Below are positions 1-10,800 of a stretch of 64,000 nucleotides of DNA, piece after piece. Both the position numbers and the translations under genes were made by a program. Positions within the stretch are counted from its first letter, which is position 1, and each line of letters opens with the position of its first letter. Source of the stretch: Anodontia alba (taxonomy: Eukaryota > Mollusca > Bivalvia > Lucinida > Lucinidae); contig OZ024830.1 of NCBI GenBank assembly GCA_964016985.1, forward strand, positions 20,732,387 through 20,796,386, given 5' to 3'. Under the pieces are notes generated by a model. That model searched no databases. It saw nothing but the letters and a program-made list of their open reading frames with translations, and was not told where the DNA came from.

Positions 1-117
1 TGCACCAGTCACACAATCCACTCCTCCACATCAAGTTTTCTCAGTGCCCACCAGATGACCTTCCAAGGTACTGGATCAGATGCCTACTCCAGATCTACAA
101 AAGCCATGTAGTCTCTT
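1..117 (-). pseudogene. Decayed non-LTR (LINE) reverse transcriptase fragment
   Basis: Read on the minus strand, this stretch encodes a recognisable reverse-transcriptase segment: an RDYMAFVDLE block, then a damaged A-F/S-D-x-V-P block, then KVIWWALRKLDVEEWIV. This is the region around the first catalytic aspartate (the FVDLEKAFD-type motif) of endonuclease-RT LINE proteins. An in-frame TAG replaces the residue after VDLE and a TGA follows EEWIV, so the copy cannot encode a functional enzyme. It runs off the left edge of the window, so its full length is unknown. The LINE clade (RTE-, CR1- or Jockey-like) cannot be decided from about 35 residues. Confidence 0.72.
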
Positions 118-269
118 GTTGGCAGCTAGATAAAATAAATGGTTTTATTTTTGCATGTTCTTTTATTTTTCTTTATTTTCCTTTTTTTTTATTTTTTCAT
201 TTTTATCGCACCTGCTTGTAGCAAGGTGCGATATAGGCGTCCAATTTTCCGTCCGTCCGTCCGTCCGTC

Positions 270-1077
270 CGTCCGTCTGTCAACATTTATGTCGACGTTC
301 GACATTTATGTCAAAGTTAGTATTCTGATCAACTACAAGACTAAACAACCATCAAACCTTGCATGAAACATCTCCCTGACCTCCTGACTTTGCAACATAG
401 GCGTCCGCTTTTCCGTATGTCTGTCCATTCGTCTGTCCGTCTGTCAACATTTATGTCGAAGTTCGACATTTATGTCGAAGTTCGACATTTATGTCAGTGT
501 TAGTATTTTAATCAACTACAAGACTAAACAACCATCAAACCTTGCATGAAACATCTCCCTGACCTCCTGACTTTGCGACATAGGTGCCCACTTTTCCATT
601 CGTCTGTCTGTTCGTCTGTCCGTCTGTCAACATTTATGTCGAAGTTCGACATTTTTGTCAAAGTTAGTATTTTAATCAACTACAAGACTAAACAACCATC
701 AAACCTTGCCCTGACCTCCCCGACTTTGCGACATAGGTGCCCACTTTTCCATTCATCTGTCTGTTCGTCTGTCCGTCTGTCTATCTCTGTGAACAGTTCT
801 GTTATGTCGAAGTTCGACATTTATGTCAAAGTTAGTATTCTAATCAACTACAAGACTAAACAACCATCAAACCTTGTATGAAATATCTCCCTGACCTCCT
901 GACTTTGCGACATAGGTGCCCCCTTTTCCATTCGTCTGTCTGTTCGTCCGTCCGTCTGTCTCTTAACAGTTCTGTTATGTCGAAAGTCGACATTTAAGTC
1001 AAAGTTAGTATTCTAATCAACTACAATTCTACAACAACCATCATACCTTGCATGACACATCTCCCTGACCTCCTGAC
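270..1077 (+). repeat. Tandem repeat, ~165-180-bp units (first half of family I core)
   Basis: About five imperfect units. Each contains ATCAACTACAAGACTAAAC, the block CATCAAACCTTGCATGAAAC, CTCCCTGACCTCCTGACTTTG and a GTCTGTCCGTCTGTC-type microsatellite. The shared block recurs near 353, 534, 698, 860 and 1040, so spacing is about 160-180 bp. The units share the CATCAAACCTTGCAT motif with the 146-bp repeats that follow, so the two arrays have a common origin. Confidence 0.85.
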
Positions 1078-2165
1078 TTGGCAGATATGTTGACACAGTG
1101 ACCTTGACCTATATTTTGCGCTCCATTGACTTTGACACAATTTACGTTGACGTTCCAGATCTTCTCAACTATAAGGCGTACAACTACCAAACCTTGCATA
1201 GTGCTTCTCCTAGATGTACAGACTTGGCAGGTACCTTGACCCGGTGACCTTGACCTATATTTTGCGCTCCAGTGACTTTGACATATTTTTCGTCGATGTT
1301 CGATATCTCCTCAACTATAAGGCCTACAACCATCAAACCTTGCAAAGTGCTTCTCCTCAAAGTACTGACTTAGCAGATACCTTGACCTGGTGACCTTGAC
1401 CTATATTTTGGCTGCAGTGACTTTGACATAATTTACGTCAACGTTCCAGATCTCCTCAAGTGTAAGACCTCTAGCCACTAAACCTTGCATAGTGCTTCTC
1501 CTATATGTACTGACTTGGCAGATATCTTGACCCGGTGACCTTGACCTATATTTTGCGCTCCAGTGCCTTTTACACATTTTACATCAACGTTCAATATCCC
1601 CTCAACTATAAGGCCTACAACCATCAAACCTTGCATAGTGCTTCTCCTCAATGTACGGACTCTGCAGGTACCTTGACTGGGTGACCTTGACCTATATTTC
1701 ACGCTCCATTGACTTTTACACCTTTTACGTCACCCTTCCATATGTCCTCAACTGTAAGGCCTTCAACCACCAAACCTTATATAGCACTTCTTCTTGATGT
1801 ACTGACTCGACAAGTACCTTGACCTGGTGACCTTGACCTATATTGTGCACTCCAGTGACTTTGACACATTTTATATTGATGTTCGGTATCTCCTCAAATA
1901 TAAGACCTACAACCACTAAACCTTGCATAGTGCTTCACCTCATTGCACTGGCTTGGCAGGTACCTTGACCCAGTGACCTTGACCTATATTTGACACATTT
2001 TACGTTGAGGTTTGATAACTCCTCAACTATAAGGCCTACATCACCATACCTTGCATTGTGCTTCTCCTTGATGTACTGAATTAGCAGGTACCTTGACCCG
2101 TGACCTTGACCTATATTTCATGCTCCAGTGACTTTTACACATTTTACATCAATGTTCCATTATCA
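1078..2165 (+). repeat. 146-bp tandem repeat, eight units
   Basis: The motif TGACCTTGACCTATAT starts at 1099, 1245, 1391, 1536, 1682, 1828, 1974 and 2101. The spacings are 146, 146, 145, 146, 146, 146 and 127 bp. Each unit also carries TTTACGTYRACGTTC-type and AAACCTTGCATAGTGCTTCTC blocks. The period is unusually constant for such diverged units. Confidence 0.92.
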
Positions 2166-2239
2166 TTGGGCTGTATGATACGAAAAGTCAGTGCTGAAGA
2201 TATAGCCATTAGAGGGAATGGGACTGGCCTGGAATATAT

Positions 2240-2264
2240 GTGCCCCACTAGGCACTTTGTCTAC
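2240..2264 (+). other. Isolated Helitron-like 3' terminus (G type) inside family I
   Basis: A hairpin GTGCC-CCAC-TAGGCAC is followed by TTTGTCTAC. This is nearly the same as the 3' end of element G (hairpin at 27796-27811, then TTTGTCTAG). Here it lies within another element, with the final CTAG changed to CTAC. It is probably a relic of an earlier insertion or of read-through at an element end. Confidence 0.5.
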
Positions 2265-2396
2265 ATTTTTTTCAACCCAGTTTTCCAAGTAAGCACTGCT
2301 AAGAATGAAATAAACTTGTTTAATAACCACATTCTGATTGTGGCTCCTGTGACTTTGCGCCAGCAGGTGCGATGACGCCTTCCGCGGAATTCTTGT

Positions 2397-2603
2397 ATTT
2401 ATTTATTTTTTTTGGTTAAAAATCAGACTTTTGATGTGATTACTTTGTTATTTGTACAGGATACACAATATTTGCAAATACTTTGAATATGTGAGTCTAC
2501 ATATTCACAAATATTAATTAGCAAAAATAAATACCTTGAAAAGATATTTGCTGTATGCTTTTTGAGGTAAAAAATTGGGGGTAAAACATTTGCTTTGGTT
2601 TAT
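2397..2603. other. Non-coding A+T-rich spacer
   Basis: Low-complexity A+T-rich DNA between two transposable elements. I see no ORF, RNA gene or repeat structure that can be supported. Confidence 0.6.
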
Positions 2604-2724
2604 TCCCTTTACTACTGTTCGGATTGTTATTCTAGTCTAGATGTCAATTTCTATCAAGAATCATAAAAAACAAACAAGGGATGAAAATAACAGCCTAGCA
2701 AAGCAAAAGTTTTTAGTTTGGTTT
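2604..2724 (+). repeat. Left copy of a ~125-bp direct repeat flanking element A
   Basis: This segment (CCCTTTACTACTGTTCGG... to ...AAGTTTTTAGTTTGGTTT) is repeated almost exactly at 4508-4636, on the other side of element A. The copies differ by a few substitutions and by about 9 extra bases (around TATAGCTTC) in the right copy. It is far too long to be an ordinary target-site duplication. Confidence 0.9.
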
Positions 2725-2725
2725 A

Positions 2726-4508
2726 TTAGCTCACCTGAGCCAAAGGTTCAAGGTGAGGTATTGTGATCACTTACCGTCCGTCGTCGTCGTCGTCCGTCCG
2801 TCCATCCACAATCTTTAAACAACATCTCCTCCTAAACCACTGATTGGAATTTGACCAAACTTCACAGGAATGATCCTTGGTTGGTCCTCTTTCAAAGTTG
2901 TTCAAATGGTTCCGGTCCATTGCATATCTAGGTCACAGGAGCTAAAAATAGATTTTTTAACTAAAAACTTAAAAAATCTTCTTGTCAGAAACCACTGGAC
3001 CAATTTCCATATAATTTTGCAGAAATGTTCCTTTGGTGACCCTCTACCAAGATTGTTCAAGCCATTTGGATTCGTCAAAAAACATGGCCACCAGGGGGCG
3101 GGGCTTATTTTCCCTATATAATCTATATAGAAAACTTTAAAAATCTTCTTGTCAGAGACCACTGGACCGATTTCAATATAATTTTGCAGAAATGTTCCTT
3201 TGGTGATCCTCTACCAAGATTGTTCAAGCCATTTGGATTCGTCAAAAAACATGGCCGCCAGGGGGCGGGGCTTATTTTCCCTATATATCTATATAGAAAA
3301 CTTAAAAAATCTTCTTGTCAGAAACCACTGGACCGATTTCCATATAATTTTGCAGAAATGTTCCTTTGGTGACTCTCTACCAAGATTATTCAAGCCATTT
3401 GGATTTGTCAAAAAACATGGCCGCCAGGGGGGGCGGGGCTCATTTTCCCTATATATCTATATAGAAAACTTAAAAAATCTTCTTGTCAGAAACCACTGGA
3501 CCAATTGCTGTATAATTTTGCAGAAATATTCCTTTTGTGATTCTGTACCAACATTGTTCAAGCCATTTGGATTTGTCAAAAAACATGGCCGCCAGGGGGC
3601 GGGGCTTATTTTCCCTTTAAATCTTTATAGAAAACTTGAAAAATCAAAAAGGTTTCCATGGTGACCCTGTACCAAGATTGTTCAAGTAATCGTGATTCGT
3701 CAAAAAACATGGCTGCTAGGGGGCGGGGCTTATTTTCCCTATATATCTATATAAAAAACTTTAAAAATCTTCTTTTAAGAAACCGTTTGACCGAGTTCAA
3801 TGTAACTTTGCAGGAATGTTGCTTTGGTGACCCTTTACCAAGATTTTTCAAGCCTTCATGATACGTCAAAAAACATGGCCCCCAGGGGGCGGGGCTTATT
3901 TTCCATATATATCTGTATAGAAAACTTTAAAATTCTGATTGTCAAATACCTCCTGACTGATTTCAATAATGCTTTAGTAACCCTCTACCAAGAATGTTCA
4001 AGCAATCCTGATTTGTCAAAAAACATGGCTGCTAGGGGGTGGGGCTTATTTTCCCTATAGATCTAAATAGAAAACTTTAAAAATCTTCTTGTCAGAAACC
4101 ACTGAACTGATTTCAATTTAACTTGGCAGGAAGGTTCTTTGGTTACCCTCTACCAAGTTTGTTCAAGCTGTCATGATTCGTCAAAAAAAAAAAAAAAAAT
4201 GTCCTTTAGGGGATAGGGCTTTATAGCAATATAAAACACTTTAAAAATCTTTTTGTCAGAAACCACTTGACCAATTTCAAAATAACTTGGCAGAAATGTT
4301 CCTTTGGTGACCTTCTTTCAAGATCAAGTCGTCATGATGTGTTAAAAAGAAAAAAACATGGCTTGGTGTGATGGGGGGAGGGCGTGGGGGGGCGGGGGGT
4401 GGGGGGCAGGGCTATAAAAGAGCAGTGAACTTGGCTGAATCTTCAACAGTAAGTATGCAAATCTGTTTGCTCAGGTGAGCGATATAGGACCATCATGGTC
4501 CTCTTGTT
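2726..4508 (+). mobile_element. Element A, helentron/HINE-like, ~165-bp core repeats
   Basis: The element starts TTAGCTCACCTGAGC with a 5' hairpin (GCTCACCT pairing with AGGTGAGG), then a GTCGTCGTCCGTCC microsatellite. About eight core units of ~165 bp follow, each with TCTTGTCAGAAACCACTGGA, ACCAAGATTGTTCAAG, a CATGGCCGCCAGGGGGCGGG block and CCCTATATATCTATATAG. The 3' end has CTCAGGTGAGCGATATAGG, the hairpin GGACCATCATGGTCC and terminal TCTTGTT. It is the same family as element B (30910-33390) but with fewer core units. It is non-coding. Placing it among helentron-derived elements is inferred from structure. Confidence 0.75.
2950..4330 (+). repeat. Core repeats of element A (~165 bp)
   Basis: The block CATGGCCGCCAGGGGGCGGG or a variant recurs near 3083, 3250, 3416, 3584, 3709, 3874 and 4024, giving a period of about 165 bp with some shortened units. 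The short ORFs in this span all read through the repeats and are not genes. Confidence 0.9.
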
Positions 4509-4636
4509 CCCTTTACTACTGTTCGGATTGTTATTTATAGCTTCTAGTCTAGACGTCAATTTCTATTAAGAATCATAAAAAACAAACAAGGGATGAAAAT
4601 AACAGCCTAGCAAAGCAAAAGTTCTTAGTTTGGTTT
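4508..4636 (+). repeat. Right copy of the ~125-bp direct repeat flanking element A
   Basis: This is the counterpart of 2604-2724. It begins at the last base of element A and ends AGTTCTTAGTTTGGTTT. The two copies bracket the element directly. Confidence 0.9.
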
Positions 4637-6480
4637 CAGAAATACTTTCTATGATATATGATGAAGGACTATATATAATTTTTAAGAGAATGTTGCAGTG
4701 CTCCAGATAATTATTTTTCCAACCAGTATTGTACTGATCAAATTTAAGGCCAGTCAGTAAGAAAGAAAATTGGGATTCTGGAATCAGTATCCACGCTGTG
4801 GCATTAATTATTTTCCTTAGCCCAGGGGCTGGTGGGGAGGGGGATACTTTGGTTTAAAGAATTTACTTTAAATTTTGTTTCTGTCTCCTCTTGTACCTCT
4901 CCATTAATTTTTGTACTGTACAATACGGCTAGTCATTTTTCTGTATTTATCTCTTTCATAACTAAACCAAAAAAAATTTCTGAAACAGGTGCTATGTGCC
5001 ACATCCCCTTCTTCAGGGAACCACTTTTTAATGACAGAACCAATCACCTTACATAGTATTTGGATGATCTTCTTTGGAATTTTTTGTTCACCTGCTCAAG
5101 CAATGATCAATCAAGGGTACTTAGCTTTCCAGTACTGAAGTCTTGTCACTGACTTTTAAACCCATGTGTTGCGAGCTACTTCCACTTCTAACACTATTTA
5201 CTCAGATCGGTCACATGCACAGATGCGATTCTGTATGCATTCATCTCATGTATTGATGACTTCATCAGCTATGTTGCACACTAAATAAAGACAGTGAATT
5301 ATTTGACAATGACTGGCTAAAAAATACCCCATTAATTTTTTATGCAGTTCTGCAATCTTTTTCCTCATTTGTCATTTTCTGAAGGCCATGTTTCTGCAAT
5401 CTTGGAGAATCCCAATGCAGAATGGTTACCGGGGATTCTTTGTTATTAACACTTAACTAGACAATGACACAGAGAACCAGTTGCTCTTATGTGCAGAAAT
5501 TATGCCCAGACATTTAGCCGGGAAATAGTCACACTGTGTATCAGGGTGAAATTTTTGAGGTTGGAAATTATAGTTTTGCATACAACGAGACTTTTTTCAT
5601 TTTGATATGTTACAAACTGATTTAAGTGTATTCTTAATTAAATATATTTGGGTATTTACGGAAAATACGCTGCTTATCTAAGGCACTGAGTCTCTTCTTA
5701 CTCAGGCTAGTTACTCTAAAAACAGACAGGACATTGCATACTTATGGGCTACCGGAAAAGCCGCTTGGCATCGCTAAAAATGCATCCGTATTATTGACTG
5801 GCTATTTTTCAAATTGATCTGTATTTGGTGCAAAAGGATCTGTAATTTCTGGCTGTATGGATGCTATCTATAGCACTGATGTCTGATTTTGGTGCTGCAG
5901 GAGAGGTGATCTGCAAACACTGCAGCCATGTTATGTTGCAATATTTTCAAAGTGGTGAAGTTTTCCTAGTTTCTTATGTGTTTTGTGTATGAAAATAGTC
6001 AGTTTCAAGTACCGATAACCCTAATAAACATTTACCTAATATGTATACTTCATAGTAATCGATAGAAGACATTTACAATTCAAGTACATAGCATATTTCA
6101 GAGATATACAGTACCTGTTGCCTGACAGGGTAGCTTGCCTGATTTAGCCTGGCCCATCATATAAAAATCCATGCTGTTTTTATGATGCTGATAAAAAAAG
6201 TGTCTGTATTCTATCAGCCAGCTGTTTTATTTGGTATTTGATAATACCAAAAGTGAGTAAGGAACACAGTGGTTTTTAAATGTCGCCATAGAAATGTGAA
6301 CCACAATGCAAAGACATTTTCTTTGGTTTATTGTAGATGCGTTGAAGGTGCCATGGCTAAACATGGTAACTGGAAATAGAGTTTGGACATAAAGAGCAGA
6401 TTTCTCCCCAATTTCTGATGATAGGGCACGAAACATTCATTCAAGCTTTTTTAATTAATCTATTATCTATTTAATTAATA
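4637..6480. other. Non-coding stretch, nothing recognised
   Basis: About 1.8 kb of A+T-rich sequence. The longest ORFs (up to 74 codons) have no conserved look, no codon bias and no recognisable motif. I see no tRNA-like fold, LTR or inverted-repeat ends. It may be old unique intergenic DNA or intron. Confidence 0.5.
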
Positions 6481-6726
6481 GATGAACAAGTTTTCAACTG
6501 GAATCTGATTAAAGGGAAATAACTCCAAAATCAAGAAGGTGAGAGTTGTCATTTTCTTGTATGTGACACGCCTACTCAACCTGACAACATCTCTACCAGG
6601 TATTATCAAAACCTCTCAAAGGGCACTTAAGTGACGGAGTGCACAAGACCTCAAGAATAAGTTTTAAGGGAAATGACCAACAGAGAAAGTAAGCAAGAGT
6701 AGTTATTCATGCATGCAATGCATCTA
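6481..6726. repeat. Diverged ~150-bp repeats, left of the BEL element
   Basis: Units carry GGGAAATAACTCC, GAGAGTTGTCATT, ACTCAACCTGAC, ATCTCTACCA and GGAGTGCACAAGA motifs. The same repeats resume at 14757, directly after the BEL element, so this is one array split by the insertion. TSD bases ATCTA at 6722-6726 mark the junction. Confidence 0.8.
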
Positions 6727-7544
6727 TATTCTGCCTTAGCCTTGAGAATGAAGAAAACAAGACGTTGCAGATAGTTAACCCGTTTATTGATGACGAAAAC
6801 ATCGATGAATACCAATGTTGACGATATACAGGGGTGTACATGTATGTGTCCATACGTCATCCAATGTAGGTGCGAGTACACGCATATGGTAAATGACTGA
6901 AAATATAGGGAAAAATCTGTTACTTGATTATACGAACACATTAAAGACATTATTTTGACTTGACCTTTTAATATGCTGTCATACATGACAATCCCTATTT
7001 TCGCAAACAGTGTAGACCCAGATCAGATGGCTTCTTCAGAAACCATCTGACCAGGACCCGCACTGCCTGCCATCTAGTTTGTGAATTTGAAACAGAACAT
7101 CATATCTTATAAGCCAATTGGCTGTAATCAGATAATTGATATTTTTAAAGAATCGCGAAAACTAATTACGCATGTACATTCCTGCTTGAGACTCTTTCAA
7201 TTGGTGTGCCAATTCATAACAAACTACCTGGGAGTAAAGACTAATGACTGATCTGTCAAACTGCTTACTTACACTGTGAGGGGAGTTTTTGACTTAGGTA
7301 ATTTGACTGATTTTCAACTTGCAAAACTGCAAATAACACGCCTTTTGGACGAACAGGAAAAGGTTTTACGACACACCGAAAACCTACTATTTGCATAAAA
7401 CACAGTACCAATTTCAACGATTCTCCGGACGATTTCTTCCAACAACTAGGTGCACCACAGCCTCAAAGACAATAAGACGCGTGATAAGACACACCACACG
7501 TAACAATACATGTAATAATATGAAGAAGCTGTGGTTCCAGCACA
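6727..7544 (-). repeat. 3' LTR of the BEL element
   Basis: 818 bp, matching 13934-14751. On the coding strand it runs TGTGCTGGAACC... to ...AAGGCAGAATA. It holds a minus-strand AATAAA (plus coordinates 6783-6788) about 56 bp from its end. It also holds an octamer ATGCAAAT (near 7391-7398) and a ~68-bp imperfect hairpin (7003-7070) that recurs elsewhere in the window. Confidence 0.95.
7003..7070. repeat. Interspersed ~60-bp hairpin module (in 3' LTR)
   Basis: An imperfect inverted repeat with arms of about 28 nt (GCAAACAGTGTAGACCC... and ...GACCCGCACTGCCTGC), with inner stem CAGATGG/CCATCTG. Related palindromic modules occur at 28695-28755 and 30732-30785, outside any BEL sequence. Confidence 0.7.
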
Positions 7545-7801
7545 CTCCCCGTCTGATATTGTAAATATCACTTTTACATGGTGTCAGAAGTTGCACCAAA
7601 ATTATTATATTGATACTGTCTTGGATGCTGCGGTGTATTGCTAGCAAAAATGTCTTATTTCAATTCTTAAAAACAAAACACATGTTATACTCGATGATTC
7701 CCCAACTTTTTGAGATAACATCTTACACAAAAATAAAATGGCCTTCAGTAAAACCAGACAGGATCCCTACCACTCAAACTAACCGATAGGAGCACTTATG
7801 T

Positions 7802-10800
7802 TTAAATCCCATTATTATCATCCTTGCAGTTTTGTGGGCTGAAGAGCAACACAATTTCAACCACAGGCCTTATGTACAGAACTGGCTTGCCATCTCTGAT
7901 GACTTTAACTTCACATTTGCGCACATAACCATCGTCACTCGGGAAGACCCTAACCACCCTAGCAATGGGCCAACTTGTGCGTCCCACGTCGCTGTCTCTC
8001 AATAATACAACATCTCCAGCTTGAATATTAGCCTTTTCATTTAACCACTTCTTTCTAGGTTGTAAAGTCTGCAGATACTCACGTTTCCACCTCAGCCAGA
8101 ATGTGTCAGCCAAATGTTGCACTCTTTTCCATTGCGCCCGGAACATGTCTTTCACGTCCAGTTGTATCTGCTGTCGTTCCATCATATTGTCGGATTTTTG
8201 CGTCAGTAGAGTAGCAGGACATAAAATTTCAGGAACTTCCTGGTCATAAGAAACTGGAACCAATGGTCTAGAATTCACTATCGCTGAAACCTCTGCCATT
8301 AAGGTCACTAAGATTTCGTGGGTAAGGTTTCTAACATCCTGCAACATTGAATCTAAGATGCGACGTGCTACGCCAATGAGCCGTTCCCATACCCCGCCCA
8401 TATGGGAGCTATGGGGGGTGTTGAAAACCCATGTAACTCCAGTATCGTACAGATACTTCTTTACATGTCCATCCTCTATGTTGATGGCATCTATGCGAAG
8501 ATCAGCTGTCGAACCAACAAAATTTGTGCCCCTATCAGACCGGAATTGCTTCACTTTGCCACGAATTGCTACAAATCTCCGGAGGGCATTGATGAATGTA
8601 GAGGAAGAAAGATCTTCGATCACTTCTATGTGGACAGCACGTACACATAGACAAGTAAATAACACGGCCCACCTCTTTGAATTAGCAGACCCACCTCTAG
8701 TGCGACGAGTGGTGACTGACCAAGGTCCGAATACATCCAGGCCGACATATGTGAAGGGTGGTGCTTCTTCCAAGCGGTCTGAGGGTAAATCTGCCATCTT
8801 TTGACCTTCAAACTTTCCACGTAACTTTCGACATTTAACACATCTGTAGATGATGGAAGATACAAGCCGTTTCCCACCGGTTATCCAGAAACCACCCGCT
8901 CTGATGGCACCTTCAGTGAAGTGACGGCCTTGATGTTGCACTTCTTCATGAAAGTGAATGGTCAGAAGTCTGGCAATGTGGTGTTTACCAGGGATAATGA
9001 TGGGATGTTTTTCTCTTGAAATCAGCACAGGAGCATTCTTGAGTCTACCACCAACTCTCAAGATATCATCAGATCCTATGAATGGAAGGAGGGAGGCGAT
9101 GGGGCTACTCTTCGGTATCGCATTGTTTTCCTTGAGAGCCAGAATTTCTTTACCGTAAACCTCCTGTTGAACTTCTCTGATAATGAAATTTGCTGAATCT
9201 TCAAATTGCTGTACAGTCTGCCTTTCTTTACAGTCGTGCCAACCATTACACTTGTTCCTACCACCATATGAGGCAGCTATGTGGCGCAAACAGGCAACAC
9301 TCCTCACCAGACATTTCCATGATGAAAACTTCTCAAAACGATTTGTACCAAGAGTAGGAGAAGAAACGTTTGTCGCCAAAGCTTTAACATTCTTTCGAAT
9401 CTCGACATCATCATCAGGGCTGATTAAGGGGAAGTCAGTCTGATCTTGCGTGGCTGTTTCTTTCAATAGAAACTGGGGTCCTGTAAGCCACTTGCTGTCC
9501 TGTAGGTTTGACACTTTCAAGCCTCTACTACCGTCATCTGCAGGATTCAGATGAGTGGGAACGAAATTCCACTGGTTTGGGCGGCAAACTGTTCTAATCT
9601 TATCCACACGATTGCTCACGTAAGTATAAAATCTTTTGGACTGGTTATGAATATAACCAAGGACTACCTTACTATCCGTGTAGTATTTTACTGCATGCAA
9701 CTTAATGTCAAGATTCTCCTTCACCGTCTCTGTAGTCTCGGACGCTAGCACTGCTGCACACAACTCAAGCCGTGGAATGGTGTGGCCTCTTAAAGGTGCG
9801 ACTTTTGCCTTTCCCATAGCAAAGCCAATGTGACAGCTTCCATCTTCATAGTAGGTAAGTAGATATGAGACTGCTGCAATACCAGCCTCGGAAGCATCTG
9901 AAAAGGTATGTAGTTCTATGCGTATTGCATCACGCAATGACCGTGTTGCATAACGTCTCGAAAAGTGAACCTGTCGCAGCTGAGGTAGAGAATCTTTCCA
10001 CGCAGACCATTCTTCATACTTTTTTGGGGGTAGTGGCTCATCCCATTCATGAACTTCACTAAAAACATCCCTAAGTATAACCTTTCCTTGAATCGTTATG
10101 GGGGACAGGAAACCAACTGGGTCAAAAAGGCTGTTGATTGTTGATAACATGCCTCGCTTGGTGTAAGGCTTTTGTTCTTCCGACACATTGAAGAAAAACG
10201 TATCCTTCTCTAGATCCCAGGATAACCCGAGAGTGTGTTGGACTGGTAATGTGTCCTTAGTCAGATCAATGTGCTTGAGGCTCTTGGTAAGCTGTTCTGG
10301 GGGAAATTCTGCTAACACTTCCTGACTGTTAGAAACTACTTTATGAAGCTCAAGACCAGCTGTCTGCAGATCTGATTGAGTTCGTTTAAGCAAATCCACA
10401 GCTTCCTCAACAGTAGGTAGAGATGTTAGGGCATCGTCTACGTAAAAGTCTTTGTTCACAAACTTTTTAACATCAGGGTCCGAGTCCTTGACAGTTCTCC
10501 GTAAACCATAAGTCGCGACCGCTGGAGAGGGACTGTTCCCAAACACGTGGACACACATCCTATATTGAATCAAAGACTTTTCTGGGTCATTATCTTCGTA
10601 CCACATGAACCTAAGGAAGTTTCGATGCTCCTTATGAACTCTGAAACTGTAAAACATCTGTTGTATGTCCGCTGCTATGGCTATGACTTCTCTGCGAAAC
10701 CTCAACACTATACCCAGCAGGTTGTTTGTCAAGTCTGGCCCTTGCAGTAGCACATCATTCAGTGAGAGCCCATCACATCTAGCTGATGAGTCGAAGACCC

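Larger units (their letters stand above)
206..2396 (+). mobile_element. Family I non-autonomous element with tandem core (helentron/HINE-like)
   Basis: The 5' end is a perfect 8-bp-stem hairpin (TCGCACCT...AGGTGCGA, 206-231) followed by a GTCC-rich microsatellite. The 3' end has the inverted counterpart AGCAGGTGCGA (2363-2372 region), then the perfect palindrome TTCCGCGGAA, then TTCTTGT. Between the ends are two related tandem arrays. There is no coding capacity; all ORFs inside are chance openings of the repeats. The layout (5' hairpin, microsatellite, tandem core of ~150 bp, subterminal inverted repeat, 3' hairpin, TCTTGT) is the same as that of the elements at 2726, 18538, 23387, 30910 and 55103. 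It fits the pearl/HINE non-autonomous rolling-circle elements known from bivalves. The class assignment is inference. Confidence 0.6.

Noticed and set aside
139..881. ORFs of 75 and 111 codons at the left edge
   Set aside because: They read through a T-rich tract and the tandem GTCTGTCCGTC microsatellite, and the two peptides repeat each other.
2870..4060. ORFs of 60-154 codons within element A (and similar ones in B and E)
   Set aside because: They translate the non-coding core repeats, so the peptides repeat with the DNA period. Frames are kept only because unit length or chance avoids stops.
4832..5056. 74-codon plus-strand ORF as a small gene
   Set aside because: Low-complexity composition and no conserved motif, Kozak-like context or neighbouring exons. 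Its length is expected by chance in A+T-rich DNA.
7560..7600. TGGTGTCAGAAGTTGCACC on the plus strand just inside the left LTR, resembling a primer-binding site
   Set aside because: The polyprotein, the TG-start of the LTR and the purine tract all show that the element runs on the minus strand, so this lies in its 3' untranslated part. I treat the resemblance as chance.
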